From an uncultured Clostridia bacterium (GTDB lineage: Bacteria > Bacillota > Clostridia > Oscillospirales > Acutalibacteraceae): 33,208 bases of DNA. Below are positions 14,998 through 24,354 of the stretch, piece after piece (the first letter of the stretch is position 1; each line of letters begins with the position of its first letter). The DNA lies in NCBI GenBank assembly GCA_944412445.1, contig CALYBJ010000028.1, positions 1 to 33,208 on the forward strand, given 5' to 3'. The translations under genes and the position numbers were made by a program. Below the pieces are notes generated by a model. The model had not been told where the DNA came from, searched no databases, and was given only the letters and a program-made list of their open reading frames with translations.

Positions 14998-17064
14998 TTA
15001 TTCCTCAGCGTCTTTAGCTTCTGCTTCAGCCTTTGCAAGCAACTCCTCAATGGGGATTGCGGTTCCTTCGGGAACCTCGTCCTCATCAGCTTTTTCCTCA
15101 GGCTCTTCGGGTGTAAGCAAAGCTCTGATTGAAAGGCTTACATGCTTCTTCTCGAAATCAATACCCGTAATCATAACCTTAACGGTATCGCCGATATTAA
15201 GCTCATTCTGAGGCTTTTCAACTCTGTGATTTGCTATCTGTGAAATATGGATAAGACCCTGGATATGAGGAATTATCTGAGCAAACGCACCGAATGTTGT
15301 AAGGCTTACAATCTGAACATCAATAATTGAGCCAACAGGGTAGTCTCTCTTAAGAACCTCCCAGGGGCTGTCCTCAATTTTCTTATAGCCGAGAGAAATT
15401 TTCTTGTTTTCAGCGTCAATATTTTTAATAACAACTTCGATTTTGTCGCCTACGCTGACAACCTCGGAGGGATGTTTGATTCTGTCCCAAGAAAGCTCTG
15501 ACTTATGGCAAAGACCCTGAACACCGGGAACAAGCTCAACAAAAGCGCCGAACTCTGTTAAGGAAACAACAGTGCCCTCATATTTCTGACCTATTTCAAC
15601 CTGAGCCCAGAAAGCTTCCTTAGCAGCCTTGCGTGCCTCTCTTAATACGGAATTAATTGAACCGACAACTCTTCTTCTTCTGTTGTCAACATCAATTATT
15701 TTGAATTTAACAGTCTGAGCAAGAAGATCTTCAAGCTTATCATTTCTTGACATGGTAGCCTGTGAAGCCGGAATGAAAACTCTTACTCCCTTTGAAATAA
15801 CGATAACGCCCTTATTAAGTATTTCGGTAACATTGCCTTCTAATACTTCATTGGTTTCCTTTGCAGCCGCAATAACATCCCAGTTTGCCTGAGCGTCATA
15901 TTTTCTCTTGGACAAAGTAATAAATCCGTCTGCGTCGTTTGTCTTCATGATTATAAGGTTAAGCTCATCGCCGACTTTAACAGCCTGCGCGGGATCAACC
16001 GTTGAATCAGCGCTAAACTCATCAAAAGGAATGATACCTGTCTGCTTTCTGCCTATATCAACCTGAATTTCAGTAGGTGTAACACGAAGTACCGTGCCTA
16101 CAACCTTCTGATCGGAATTAAGACTTTTTAAAGATTCTTCGAGAGCCTGCTCGAACGACATTTCCGAATCTGCCACAGCCTGTCCACCAGCTTCTGCAGA
16201 TTCAACCTGATTGTTGATTGTTTCGGACATTTGTTTAATAACCTCCTTTATTATGCAGACAGGAGTGGAAGCTCCCGCCGTAACGCCAACAGTGGTGCAA
16301 CCGCTGAAGTCAATATCCGATAATTCTTCAGCCGATTCAATAAGATAAGTTCGTGTGTTCTTTTCACAAACACTTTTCAATTTTTGAGTATTCGAACTTA
16401 TTTTACCACCTATTATAATGATTATATCACACCTTAATGACAAATTGCAAGCCTCTTTTTGTCTTTTTGATGTTGCGTCACAAATTGTATCGAACTTTTT
16501 TACATTTAAGCCCATATTATTTATAATATCAGAACATTTTTTATATTCCAATATACTAAATGTTGTTTGCGCAACAAAAATGATCGGTGTATGTTTTATT
16601 TCCGGATTTTCTGCAAAAATCGCTTCAAGCTCCTGAGAATTTTTAAAAACAAAAGATTTTCCCTTGCAGTAGCTTCTGAAGCCCTGAACTTCCGGGTGCT
16701 GTTCATCACCTGCAATTAAAACAACATTATCCCCGGAGGACTCTTTGTCAATAACATTCTGTATTTTTTTTACAAAAGGACAGGTTGCGTCGAAAAATTC
16801 AATGCCGGAGCTTTTTATTTTATCAAGGGTCTGCTTTGTAATTCCGTGAGCTCTTATTACAAGATAGTTGTCTTTTTTCACATCGCTTACATCGTCAGCA
16901 ATTGAAGCCCCTCTTGCTTCGATGCTTTTAATATACGACGGATTATGAATCAGCGGTCCTAAAGTAACAACTTTTTTTCCGGCAGATAGAAGCTCTTCTA
17001 CTTTATTGACAGCCCTGTTTACTCCGAAGCAAAACCCTGCCGTATCAGCAAGAATTATTTCCAT
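14998..17064 (-). CDS. ispH: IspH-ribosomal protein S1 fusion
   Basis: Residues 1 to ~280 are HMBPP reductase (last step of the non-mevalonate isoprenoid pathway): [4Fe-4S] ligands C12, C95 and C195, histidines H40, H73 and H123, and the GGKISSNTQKL motif. Residues ~318-645 hold four S1 RNA-binding repeats (for example EGTVVSLTEFGAFVELVPG), then an acidic tail to 688. This IspH-S1 fusion is a known clostridial arrangement, not an assembly fault. A linker of about 35 residues (283-317) joins the parts. The S1 part binds mRNA or ribosomes; whether the two activities talk is unknown. It starts 11 bases after cmk and is last in its operon. Confidence 0.96.
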   Translation of the reverse strand: MEIILADTAGFCFGVNRAVNKVEELLSAGKKVVTLGPLIHNPSYIKSIEARGASIADDVSDVKKDNYLVIRAHGITKQTLDKIKSSGIEFFDATCPFVKKIQNVIDKESSGDNVVLIAGDEQHPEVQGFRSYCKGKSFVFKNSQELEAIFAENPEIKHTPIIFVAQTTFSILEYKKCSDIINNMGLNVKKFDTICDATSKRQKEACNLSLRCDIIIIIGGKISSNTQKLKSVCEKNTRTYLIESAEELSDIDFSGCTTVGVTAGASTPVCIIKEVIKQMSETINNQVESAEAGGQAVADSEMSFEQALEESLKSLNSDQKVVGTVLRVTPTEIQVDIGRKQTGIIPFDEFSADSTVDPAQAVKVGDELNLIIMKTNDADGFITLSKRKYDAQANWDVIAAAKETNEVLEGNVTEILNKGVIVISKGVRVFIPASQATMSRNDKLEDLLAQTVKFKIIDVDNRRRRVVGSINSVLREARKAAKEAFWAQVEIGQKYEGTVVSLTEFGAFVELVPGVQGLCHKSELSWDRIKHPSEVVSVGDKIEVVIKNIDAENKKISLGYKKIEDSPWEVLKRDYPVGSIIDVQIVSLTTFGAFAQIIPHIQGLIHISQIANHRVEKPQNELNIGDTVKVMITGIDFEKKHVSLSIRALLTPEEPEEKADEDEVPEGTAIPIEELLAKAEAEAKDAEE

Positions 17065-17075
17065 ATTAACACCGC

Positions 17076-17732
17076 TTATAAATTTATTTTGCTTATTATT
17101 GCTTCAATTGACTGCTCTAAATCCATATTGCTTGAATCAATAAGCAAAGCGTCATCAGCCTGCTTTAAAGGAGCGTTTTCCCTGTGAGAGTCATTGTAAT
17201 CCCGCTGGATTATCTCCTGAAGCAAATCATCATAATTGACATCTATTCCTTTTTCTTTAAGCTCCCTGAAGCGTCTGTCTGCACGAACCTCCGGAGAAGC
17301 TGTAAGAAAAAATTTATACTGGGCATCGGGAAGAATTACAGTTCCTATATCTCTTCCGTCCATTATCACATTATTGCTTTTCGCCATATCTCGCTGCAAA
17401 TCAAGCAAAAACGCCCTTACCTCCGGCATTGCCGAAACATTTGACGCAGCCATGGACGCTTCAGGAAGCCGTATCGTTTCGGAAACATCCTCACCGTTAA
17501 GAAAAACTTTCTGAACACCGTCAATATACTTCAGCTCAAGTTTTGTTTCAGGTAAAAGCCCTGTAACACCGTCATGATCGTCAGTTTTTATATTGTGCTT
17601 AAGAGCGTTTACACCAATCGCCCTGTATAAAGCACCCGTGTCAACATATATAAAACCCAGTCTTTTTGCTACAGCTTTTGCAACGCTGCTTTTTCCGGCG
17701 CCTGCCGGTCCGTCAATTGCAATATTTATCAT
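17076..17732 (-). CDS. cmk: Cytidylate kinase
   Basis: Cmk phosphorylates CMP and dCMP with ATP. The 218-residue enzyme starts with the P-loop GPAGAGKSS and has the CMP-binding segment DTGALYRAIG, MDGRDIGTVILP and RFRELKEKG, all standard. The ATG at 17732 is chosen: AGAGGTG lies six bases before it, whereas the upstream in-frame GTG at 17741 overlaps that ribosome binding site. It is the middle gene of the flavoprotein-cmk-ispH/rpsA operon. Confidence 0.95.
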   Translation of the reverse strand: MINIAIDGPAGAGKSSVAKAVAKRLGFIYVDTGALYRAIGVNALKHNIKTDDHDGVTGLLPETKLELKYIDGVQKVFLNGEDVSETIRLPEASMAASNVSAMPEVRAFLLDLQRDMAKSNNVIMDGRDIGTVILPDAQYKFFLTASPEVRADRRFRELKEKGIDVNYDDLLQEIIQRDYNDSHRENAPLKQADDALLIDSSNMDLEQSIEAIISKINL

Positions 17733-17743
17733 AAAAAACACCT

Positions 17744-18976
17744 CTAAACTGATTTACCCGCTGACACACCGGTAGAAAATGCTATCTGCAAATTAAATCC
17801 GCCGGTATAAGCGTCAACATCTATAACTTCCCCTGCAAAATACAGATTATCACAAATATTTGATTTCATGGTCTTTGGATTTATTTCTTTAACATCTACT
17901 CCGCCTGAAGTAACAATTGCTTCTTCTATGGGACGGAATCCGCTTATATTTACCGTGAAATGCTTAAGGAGATATACTAACTCCCGTCTCATATCTTTAG
18001 TTATCTGATTAACTTTTAAATCAGTCGGAATACCGCTCAATTTTACTATAACCGGTAGTAACTTATGGGGAAGCAGCTTTGAAAGTCCGTTTGCAATTGA
18101 CTTGTTAGGAAATTCATTAAAATCTCTTAATATTCTGGCGTCAAGCTTTTCTTCGCTGAGACCCGGCTTAAGGTCAATAATTATACTGTATTTATCCTTT
18201 TCAAAATTTTTTATATGTGAGCTTGCGCTCAAAATTACAGGCCCGCTTACTCCGAAATGAGTAAAAAGCATTTCACCGAAATCAGAATAAATTTCCCTGT
18301 ATGTTTCATTATCAAAAACAGTAATTGAAATATTTTTAAGAGACAGTCCCTGTAATTCTTTTACCCACTGAGCTGAAGCTTCAAGCGGCACAAGTGAAGG
18401 TTTTAGCTCAGTTATTGTATGTCCGCATTGGCGTGCAAGCTCGTAGCCGTCTCCCGTAGAACCTGTTAAAGGATATGATTTGCCGCCGGTAGCTACTATA
18501 TAACTGTCCGCTTCATATATTTTTCCGTTTTCATCCTGTGCTGTCACTATACGGCTGTCCACAATATTAAATTTTACAATTCGTGACTTAACCCTTTTTA
18601 CGCCGTTTGCTTTTAAAAATCTGTCAAGAGCGTCTACAATATCAACCGATTTGTCTGACTGGGGAAAAACTCTGCTGCCTCTCTCAATTTTAAGAGGCAC
18701 ACCTAATTCTTCAAAAAAATCAATAGTATCATAAGGCATAAACCTTGAAAACGCTCCATACAAAAATCTGCTGTTAACAGGAACATTTTCAATAAGCTCG
18801 TTAAGCAGAGAACAAGCGTTGGTTACATTGCATCTTCCTTTTCCCGAAATCATTATTTTTCGTCCGATTCTATCATTTCGTTCGGCAAGGAGTACGGTTT
18901 TTCCACGCTGAGCCGCTGTGCCCGCAGCCATACATCCGGCAGCACCGCCTCCGATTACAAGAACGTCATAACGCAT
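17744..18976 (-). CDS. HI0933/BaiN-family flavoprotein
   Basis: A 410-residue FAD-dependent oxidoreductase of the HI0933 (YhiN/BaiN) family. The N-terminal dinucleotide fold is VIGGGAAGCMAAGTAAQRG, followed by the family signature GRKIMISGKGRCNVTN, then FGVSGP in the middle and YFAGEVIDVDAYTGGFNLQ near the C-terminus. The reaction is uncertain; BaiN homologues have been linked to bile-acid reduction, but most family members are uncharacterised and should not be given that role. The ATG at 18976 is preferred, with GGAGGA seven bases upstream; the ATG at 18982 is too close. It is first in the operon with cmk and ispH/rpsA, a common clostridial linkage. Confidence 0.88.
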   Translation of the reverse strand: MRYDVLVIGGGAAGCMAAGTAAQRGKTVLLAERNDRIGRKIMISGKGRCNVTNACSLLNELIENVPVNSRFLYGAFSRFMPYDTIDFFEELGVPLKIERGSRVFPQSDKSVDIVDALDRFLKANGVKRVKSRIVKFNIVDSRIVTAQDENGKIYEADSYIVATGGKSYPLTGSTGDGYELARQCGHTITELKPSLVPLEASAQWVKELQGLSLKNISITVFDNETYREIYSDFGEMLFTHFGVSGPVILSASSHIKNFEKDKYSIIIDLKPGLSEEKLDARILRDFNEFPNKSIANGLSKLLPHKLLPVIVKLSGIPTDLKVNQITKDMRRELVYLLKHFTVNISGFRPIEEAIVTSGGVDVKEINPKTMKSNICDNLYFAGEVIDVDAYTGGFNLQIAFSTGVSAGKSV

Positions 18977-19005
18977 CAACATTCCTCCGAAATTATACTT
19001 ATATA

Positions 19006-19034
19006 ATAATACTACATCTAAATATAATTTTCAA
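19006..19034 (-). promoter_or_regulatory. Promoter of the flavoprotein-cmk-ispH/rpsA operon
   Basis: On the minus strand TTGAAA (19029-19034) and TATTAT (19006-19011) are 17 bases apart, just downstream of the dapB terminator. Confidence 0.65.
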
Positions 19035-19043
19035 CAAAAATAT

Positions 19044-19081
19044 AAAAACTGCCGACAAAGAGCTGAAATCTTTATCGGCAG
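19044..19081 (-). terminator. Terminator of asd-dapA-dapB
   Basis: On the minus strand a 13-bp stem (CTGCCGATAAAGA / TCTTTGTCGGCAG, one G-U pair) is followed by TTTTT. Confidence 0.9.
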
Positions 19082-19088
19082 CAATAAA

Positions 19089-19847
19089 TTACTGAGCCTT
19101 TATAACATCCGACATATTGTACATACCTGATTTTTTATCTTTCATAAATACAGCTGCATTAACCGCTCCTACAGCGAAAACATTTTTTGATAAAGCGGTA
19201 TGGCTGATTTTTACTATTTCATCATTGCCGGCGAATATAATTTCATGTTCGCCCACAATTGTGCCGCCTCTTATTGAGTGCATACCTATTTCGTGCTTAT
19301 CGCGTTTCTGTGAACGTTCATGCCTGTCATATACAAGCTCCGGAGAATAATCAAGTCCTTCCTCAACAGCCTGCTCAAGCATTATTGCAGTTCCGCTTGG
19401 GGCGTCAAGCTTTAAGTTATGATGCGCTTCTACAATTTCAACATCAAAAGACGCACCCAAAACCTTGGCGGCAGCTTTTGCAAGCTCCGAAATAAGATTT
19501 ATTCCCAAAGACATATTACCTGATCTGAACATTGCCGTTGATTTTGATGCCTCTTCAATAGATTCAATCTGCGCCTGACTGTAACCGGTTGAACAGATAA
19601 CGGCAGGCACATTGTTCTTAACGGAATATGAGAGAAGTCCAGCCAAAGCCGCAGGGTTTGAAAAATCTATTATAACATCCGCCGTACAGGGAAGCTCATC
19701 AAAAGACGCAAAAACCGGATATGGAAGCGAGTCGCTTTCCTTTACATCAACTCCGGCAACGATTTGGGCATTGTCGTTTTCCTCAACAGCTTTTGTTACA
19801 GCTGCGCCCATTTTTCCGCAGCAGCCGCTTAAAATAATTTTAGTCAT
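19089..19847 (-). CDS. dapB: 4-hydroxy-tetrahydrodipicolinate reductase DapB
   Basis: DapB reduces the DapA product with NAD(P)H, the second committed step to diaminopimelate (peptidoglycan cross-links) and lysine. The protein is 252 residues with the nucleotide loop GCCGKMG at 8-14 and the catalytic segment EAHHNLKLDAPSGTA (H142, H143, K146). Length and motifs match the family. GAGGTAATAAT precedes the ATG. It is last of the asd-dapA-dapB cluster, separated from dapA by a hairpin that may adjust relative expression. Confidence 0.96.
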   Translation of the reverse strand: MTKIILSGCCGKMGAAVTKAVEENDNAQIVAGVDVKESDSLPYPVFASFDELPCTADVIIDFSNPAALAGLLSYSVKNNVPAVICSTGYSQAQIESIEEASKSTAMFRSGNMSLGINLISELAKAAAKVLGASFDVEIVEAHHNLKLDAPSGTAIMLEQAVEEGLDYSPELVYDRHERSQKRDKHEIGMHSIRGGTIVGEHEIIFAGNDEIVKISHTALSKNVFAVGAVNAAVFMKDKKSGMYNMSDVIKAQ

Positions 19848-19876
19848 ATTATTACCTCATTTTACTTCCTTTAAAA

Positions 19877-19904
19877 TTAAGCCGGGTATTGTTACCCGAC
19901 TTAA
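19877..19904 (-). promoter_or_regulatory. Hairpin in the dapA-dapB gap
   Basis: On the minus strand TTAAGTCGGGTA and TACCCGGCTTAA form a 12-bp stem (one G-U pair) around a 4-base loop, followed by TTTT. It could be a leaky terminator that lowers dapB expression or a processing site. Confidence 0.6.
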
Positions 19905-19910
19905 CAACTC

Positions 19911-20813
19911 TTACTGCTCTTTAACAAGATTATGCTTTTTAAGCACGCTGTATAAGTAAGATTTCTGAGCTTCGCTCATCTGGCCCAAAGGCATTCTGCA
20001 TCTGCCGACATTCCAGCCCATCATGTTGAGAGCTTCCTTTACGGGAATTGGATTTACATCACAGAAAAGAGCGTTGCAAAGATCAAGATACTGGAGCTGT
20101 AAATTCTTTGCGTCTTCAAAATCTCCGCTTAAAAATTTACTTACAATGTTGTGAGCAACATTAGGAACAATATGTGAAAGAACAGAAATTACGCCTTTTC
20201 CGCCTAAAGACATTATAGGAAGAATCTGATCGTCATTTCCTGAGTATAATGTAAGACTGTCGCCGCAGAGAGCTGCTGTTTTTGCTATTTCGGAAAGATT
20301 TCCGCAGGCTTCCTTAGCCGCAACTATTCTCTCATGCTTAGCAAGCTCATAGTATGTTTCAGGCTTAATTGACATTCCTGTTCTGCTGGGAACATTGTAA
20401 AGAATTATCGGCGCTGAAACCCTGTCGGCAATATAATTGTAATGCTCAATAAGACCGCTCTGAGAAGTTTTGTTATAGTAAGGAGTTACCATAAGAAGTC
20501 CGTCAACGCCGGCTTTTTCAGCGTCATTGGAAAGCTCCACCGCATAAAAAGTATCATTGGAGCCTGTTCCTGCTATGATAGGAACTCTCTTTGCAGCAAC
20601 ATCTACACAAAACTTCATTGCTTCAATATGCTCGGCATTTGAAAGGGTAGAGCCTTCGCCTGTGGTGCCGCATACAACAATTGCGTCTGTTCCGTTCTCA
20701 ATCTGATAATTTATTATTTTTTCAAATTTATCATAATCTATTTTTTTAAGATCCTCGGTAAACGGTGTTATAATAGCAATAGCCGCGCCTTCAAAAATGA
20801 CTTTCTTTTTCAT
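19911..20813 (-). CDS. dapA: 4-hydroxy-tetrahydrodipicolinate synthase DapA
   Basis: DapA condenses pyruvate with aspartate semialdehyde. The 300-residue TIM barrel has CGTTGEG at 48-54, PYYNK, Y139 and R144 in YNVPSRTG, and the Schiff-base lysine K167 in AAKEACGN. All catalytic residues are present. It starts 19 bases after asd, so the pathway enzymes are made in reaction order (asd, dapA, dapB). Confidence 0.96.
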   Translation of the reverse strand: MKKKVIFEGAAIAIITPFTEDLKKIDYDKFEKIINYQIENGTDAIVVCGTTGEGSTLSNAEHIEAMKFCVDVAAKRVPIIAGTGSNDTFYAVELSNDAEKAGVDGLLMVTPYYNKTSQSGLIEHYNYIADRVSAPIILYNVPSRTGMSIKPETYYELAKHERIVAAKEACGNLSEIAKTAALCGDSLTLYSGNDDQILPIMSLGGKGVISVLSHIVPNVAHNIVSKFLSGDFEDAKNLQLQYLDLCNALFCDVNPIPVKEALNMMGWNVGRCRMPLGQMSEAQKSYLYSVLKKHNLVKEQ

Positions 20814-20832
20814 ATCTAATCACCTTTAAAAA

Positions 20833-21924
20833 TTAATTTTTTGGTTCTATATATCCTTCAGCGCAAAGAAGCTCCGCAAGAAGCACTGCTCCGCCTGCTG
20901 CTCCTCTGAGCGTGTTATGGGAAATACATACGAACTTATAGTCATACTGAGTATCTTCTCTGAGTCTTCCGGTGGAAATTGCCATGCCGCCTTCAAGATC
21001 TCTGTTTATTTTTGTCTGAGGCATATTGTCTTCAGTGAAATAATGAATAAACTGCTTGGGAGCATGAGGCAAATCAAGCTCCTGAGGTCTGCCCCTAAAG
21101 TTTTTCCACACTTCTAGTATTTCCTCTTTGGACGGTTTTTTCTCAAAACGAACAAAGCACGCCGCAAGATGACCGTCGGAAACAGGTACTCTTATGCACT
21201 GAGCAGTGAAATGGGGCTCAGAAGCTGGAACAATTTTGCCGCCTTCGATTTTGCCCCAAATTTTAAGCGGTTCTTTTTCGGATTTCTCCTCTTCGCCTCC
21301 GATGTAGGGAATAACGTTATCAACCATTTCCGGCCATCTTTCAAAGGTCTTTCCGGCTCCTGAAATTGCCTGATATGTGCAAACGAGAACATCCTTTACA
21401 CCGAATTTTTCGTCAAGAGGGTAAAGAGCGGGCACATAGCTCTGAAGAGAACAGTTTGATTTAACAGCAATAAAGCCTCTGTTTGTACCTAAGCGTTTTT
21501 TCTGAGAGTCGATTATTTTTAAGTGCTCGTTGTTGATTTCGGGAATTATCATGGGAACATCATCAGTAAATCTGTGAGCCGAATTGTTTGAAACAACGGG
21601 ACATTCCGCTTTTGCATAAGCTTCTTCAAGAGCTTTTATTTCATCCTTCTTCATGTCAACGGCGCAAAACACAAAATCAACAGCTTCTGCGATTTTATCA
21701 ATATCGGCTGTAGCGTCATAAATAATAAAGTCTTTAAGAGATTCAGGCAGCGGAGTTTTCATAACCCATCTGCCGCCTAAAGCGTCTTCATATCTTTTTC
21801 CGGCCGATTTAGGACTGGCGGCAAGAGCGGTAATAGTGAACCAGGGATGATCGTGAAGAAGCGTAACAAAACGCTGTCCCACCATGCCCGTTGCGCCGAT
21901 AATACCGACTTTATATTTCTTCAT
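20833..21924 (-). CDS. asd: Aspartate-semialdehyde dehydrogenase (archaeal/fungal type)
   Basis: Asd makes aspartate semialdehyde from aspartyl phosphate with NADPH, the entry to lysine, diaminopimelate, threonine and methionine. The 363-residue protein has the NADP loop GIIGATGMVGQRF, the nucleophile C158 in KSNCSLQ, RVPVSDGHLA with the catalytic histidine, and a C-terminal LRGAAGGAVLLAELL. The pattern and length fit the archaeal/fungal-type branch rather than the classical E. coli type. The ATG at 21924 is chosen, because GGAGG lies nine bases upstream; the in-frame ATG at 21933 directly abuts that site. First gene of the asd-dapA-dapB operon. Confidence 0.92.
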   Translation of the reverse strand: MKKYKVGIIGATGMVGQRFVTLLHDHPWFTITALAASPKSAGKRYEDALGGRWVMKTPLPESLKDFIIYDATADIDKIAEAVDFVFCAVDMKKDEIKALEEAYAKAECPVVSNNSAHRFTDDVPMIIPEINNEHLKIIDSQKKRLGTNRGFIAVKSNCSLQSYVPALYPLDEKFGVKDVLVCTYQAISGAGKTFERWPEMVDNVIPYIGGEEEKSEKEPLKIWGKIEGGKIVPASEPHFTAQCIRVPVSDGHLAACFVRFEKKPSKEEILEVWKNFRGRPQELDLPHAPKQFIHYFTEDNMPQTKINRDLEGGMAISTGRLREDTQYDYKFVCISHNTLRGAAGGAVLLAELLCAEGYIEPKN

Positions 21925-22013
21925 AACTTTCATCCTCCGATTTCTGGCTTTATGTTTACATAAATTTTATTTTACTATTGTAATTTCAGGCAATTTAAAA
22001 TATAATATACCCG

Positions 22014-22041
22014 TTGTAAATAATAACTTAATATATATTAT
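22014..22041 (+). promoter_or_regulatory. Promoter of queA-tgt
   Basis: TTGTAA (22014-22019) and TATTAT (22036-22041) are 16 bases apart. Its -10 box overlaps the -10 box of the divergent asd promoter. Confidence 0.5.
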
Positions 22042-22063
22042 CATTTATATTTTTAAGTGTCAA
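22035..22063 (-). promoter_or_regulatory. Promoter of asd-dapA-dapB
   Basis: On the minus strand a perfect TTGACA (22058-22063) and TAATAT (22035-22040) are 17 bases apart. The leader of about 105 nt before asd shows no lysine-riboswitch-sized structure. Confidence 0.7.
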
Positions 22064-22101
22064 CTTAAATAAAGATTTTTTAGAAAATTGGTGCAAAATA
22101 A

Positions 22102-23130
22102 ATGAAAAAATCGGATTTTTACTTTGATTTACCTGACGAATTGATAGCACAGGATCCAATAAAGGACAGAGACAAATCAAGGCTTCTCTATCTAAACAGG
22201 GAAAGCGGCGAAATAAGTCACAGACATTTTTTTGATGTGACAGATTATCTGAAAAAAGGAGACTGTCTTGTACTGAACAACACAAGAGTTCTGCCGGCAA
22301 GACTTTACGGCTATAAAACAACAGGTGCAAAGGTTGAATTTCTGCTTCTTAATAATTTAGGTAATGACAAATGGGAAGTTATAACAGGTCCCGGAAGAAA
22401 AGCCAAGACAGGTGACAGCTTTGTTTTCGGCGACGGCATAATGAGTGCCGATGTTTTAGAAGTCCTTGAAAACGGCAACAGAATAGTAAAATTCACATAC
22501 GGCAACGCACATAATTTTTATGATATTATCAATAAAATAGGAGAAATGCCGCTTCCGCACTACATTACTCACAAGCTTCAGGACAGCGAACGGTATCAGA
22601 CAGTGTATTCAAAGGAGTTAGGCTCTGCGGCAGCTCCTACCGCCGGACTTCATTTTACGCCTGAGCTTCTGAAAAAAATCGAGGAAATGGGAGTTGCCAT
22701 TGCTTATGTTACACTTCATGTCGGTATAGGCACTTTCCGTCCTGTCAAAACAGAAAATATTGAAGAACATCATATGCACTCCGAGCATTATTGGGTTTCT
22801 GCCGAAACTGCCGAAAAAATCAACAGCACAAAGAGAAACGGCGGCAGAGTTATTGCAGTGGGAACAACTTCCTGCCGAACTCTTGAATCTGCCTGCGATG
22901 ACAACGGATTTTTAAAAGATTGCAGTAATTCAACAAGCATTTTTATTTATCCCGGTTATAAATTTAAGTGTATCGACGGTCTTATAACCAATTTCCATTT
23001 GCCGGAAAGTACATTGATAATGCTTGTATCGGCATTCTGTTCAAGAGAAAAAATTCTCAATGCGTACAATGAAGCAATCAAGGAAAGGTACAGGTTTTTC
23101 AGTTTCGGCGACGCAATGATAATCATATAA
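22102..23130 (+). CDS. queA: S-adenosylmethionine:tRNA ribosyltransferase-isomerase QueA
   Basis: QueA transfers and rearranges the ribosyl group of S-adenosylmethionine onto preQ1 in tRNA, forming epoxyqueuosine. The 342-residue protein has the family-typical N-terminus ([10 protein letters not shown], then RDKSRLL), [31 protein letters not shown] and [17 protein letters not shown]. All segments are intact. GGTG is a weak ribosome binding site. Followed after 11 bases by tgt, its pathway partner. Confidence 0.96.
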   Translation: MKKSDFYFDLPDELIAQDPIKDRDKSRLLYLNRESGEISHRHFFDVTDYLKKGDCLVLNNTRVLPARLYGYKTTGAKVEFLLLNNLGNDKWEVITGPGRKAKTGDSFVFGDGIMSADVLEVLENGNRIVKFTYGNAHNFYDIINKIGEMPLPHYITHKLQDSERYQTVYSKELGSAAAPTAGLHFTPELLKKIEEMGVAIAYVTLHVGIGTFRPVKTENIEEHHMHSEHYWVSAETAEKINSTKRNGGRVIAVGTTSCRTLESACDDNGFLKDCSNSTSIFIYPGYKFKCIDGLITNFHLPESTLIMLVSAFCSREKILNAYNEAIKERYRFFSFGDAMIII

Positions 23131-23141
23131 GAGGTAAAGCA

Positions 23142-24275
23142 ATGTATAAATTAATTAAAAATTCCGGAACTGCAAGAAGAGGGGAGTTCGTTACTCCTCA
23201 CGGAACAATACAGACTCCTGCGTTTATGAATGTTGCGACTTGCGCGGCAATAAAAGGCGGTCTTTCGGCTGAGGATTTAAAAGAGATAAACTGCCGGGTT
23301 ATGCTTTGCAACACCTATCATCTTCATGTAAGACCAGGAGATGATGTTGTTTACGATATGGGAGGACTGCATAAGTTTACAGGCTGGGAAGGACCTATAT
23401 TGACAGACAGCGGAGGATTTCAGGTTTTTTCTCTTGCTTCCCTGAGAAAAATCAAGGAAGAAGGAGTATATTTTCAGTCTCATGTTGACGGAAGACATAT
23501 TTTTATGGGACCTGAAGAGAGTATGCGAATACAGTCCCATTTAGGCTCAACAATAGCGATGGCATTTGACGAATGTGTGGAAAATCCCGCACCTTATGAA
23601 TATGCAAAAAAATCATGCGAGAGAACAACAAGATGGCTTGAACGGTGCAAAAACGAAATGAACCGTTTAAACTCTTTGCCGGATACAATCAACAGACAGC
23701 AAATGCTTTTCGGAATAAATCAGGGATGCACATACGCCGATCTTCGCATACAGCACATGAAAGACATTGCGGCGCTTGACCTTGACGGATATGCAATAGG
23801 AGGCTTGGCAGTGGGAGAGCCTACGGAGGAAATGTACAGAATAATTTCTGCTGTTGAACCGTATATGCCTTATAATAAAATCCGTTATTTAATGGGCGTA
23901 GGCACTCCGGGAAACATAATTGAAGGCGTAAAAAGAGGAATTGACCTTTTTGACTGCGTGATGCCCAGCAGAAATGCAAGACACGGTCATCTTTTTACAT
24001 GGAACGGCATAATTAATATCAATAACGCTAAATATGAGCGAGATTCTTCTCCCATAGATGTAAACTGCGATTGTCCGGTGTGCAAAAAATATTCAAGAGC
24101 ATACTTAAGGCATCTTTTTAAAGCAAAGGAAGTTCTCGCAATGCGGCTTGCAGTTATGCACAACCTATATTTCTATAATACGCTGATGATAAAAATACGA
24201 CAGTCTTTGGATAATGATGCTTTTGATGAATTTTATAATAGATATTCGGTTATTCTTGACAAAAGAATAAAGTAA
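23142..24275 (+). CDS. tgt: tRNA-guanine transglycosylase
   Basis: Tgt swaps guanine 34 of GUN-anticodon tRNAs for preQ1. At 377 residues it is full length, with the substrate pocket GGFQVFSL, AMAFDECVENPAP, the nucleophile aspartate in GIDLFDCVMPSRNARHG and the zinc site CDCPVCKKYSRAYLRHLF. GAGGTAAAGCA precedes the ATG. Makes the queuosine pair with queA; yajC follows after a separate promoter. Confidence 0.97.
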   Translation: MYKLIKNSGTARRGEFVTPHGTIQTPAFMNVATCAAIKGGLSAEDLKEINCRVMLCNTYHLHVRPGDDVVYDMGGLHKFTGWEGPILTDSGGFQVFSLASLRKIKEEGVYFQSHVDGRHIFMGPEESMRIQSHLGSTIAMAFDECVENPAPYEYAKKSCERTTRWLERCKNEMNRLNSLPDTINRQQMLFGINQGCTYADLRIQHMKDIAALDLDGYAIGGLAVGEPTEEMYRIISAVEPYMPYNKIRYLMGVGTPGNIIEGVKRGIDLFDCVMPSRNARHGHLFTWNGIININNAKYERDSSPIDVNCDCPVCKKYSRAYLRHLFKAKEVLAMRLAVMHNLYFYNTLMIKIRQSLDNDAFDEFYNRYSVILDKRIK

Positions 24276-24293
24276 TAATATGTAATTTTATAC

Positions 24294-24322
24294 TTGCATT
24301 TACTTTTATATTATATTATAAT
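24294..24322 (+). promoter_or_regulatory. Promoter of yajC
   Basis: TTGCAT (24294-24299) and a perfect TATAAT (24317-24322) are 17 bases apart in the tgt-yajC gap. Confidence 0.75.
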
Positions 24323-24354
24323 TATTCATAACTTGAAAAATCGGAGGATATAAA

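Noticed and set aside
14998..17064. IspH-S1 fusion as novel or as a missed stop codon
   Set aside because: This fusion is well known in Clostridia, and the frame and both domains are intact.
21934..22034. Lysine riboswitch in the asd leader
   Set aside because: The leader is only about 100 nt and shows no matching multi-stem core.
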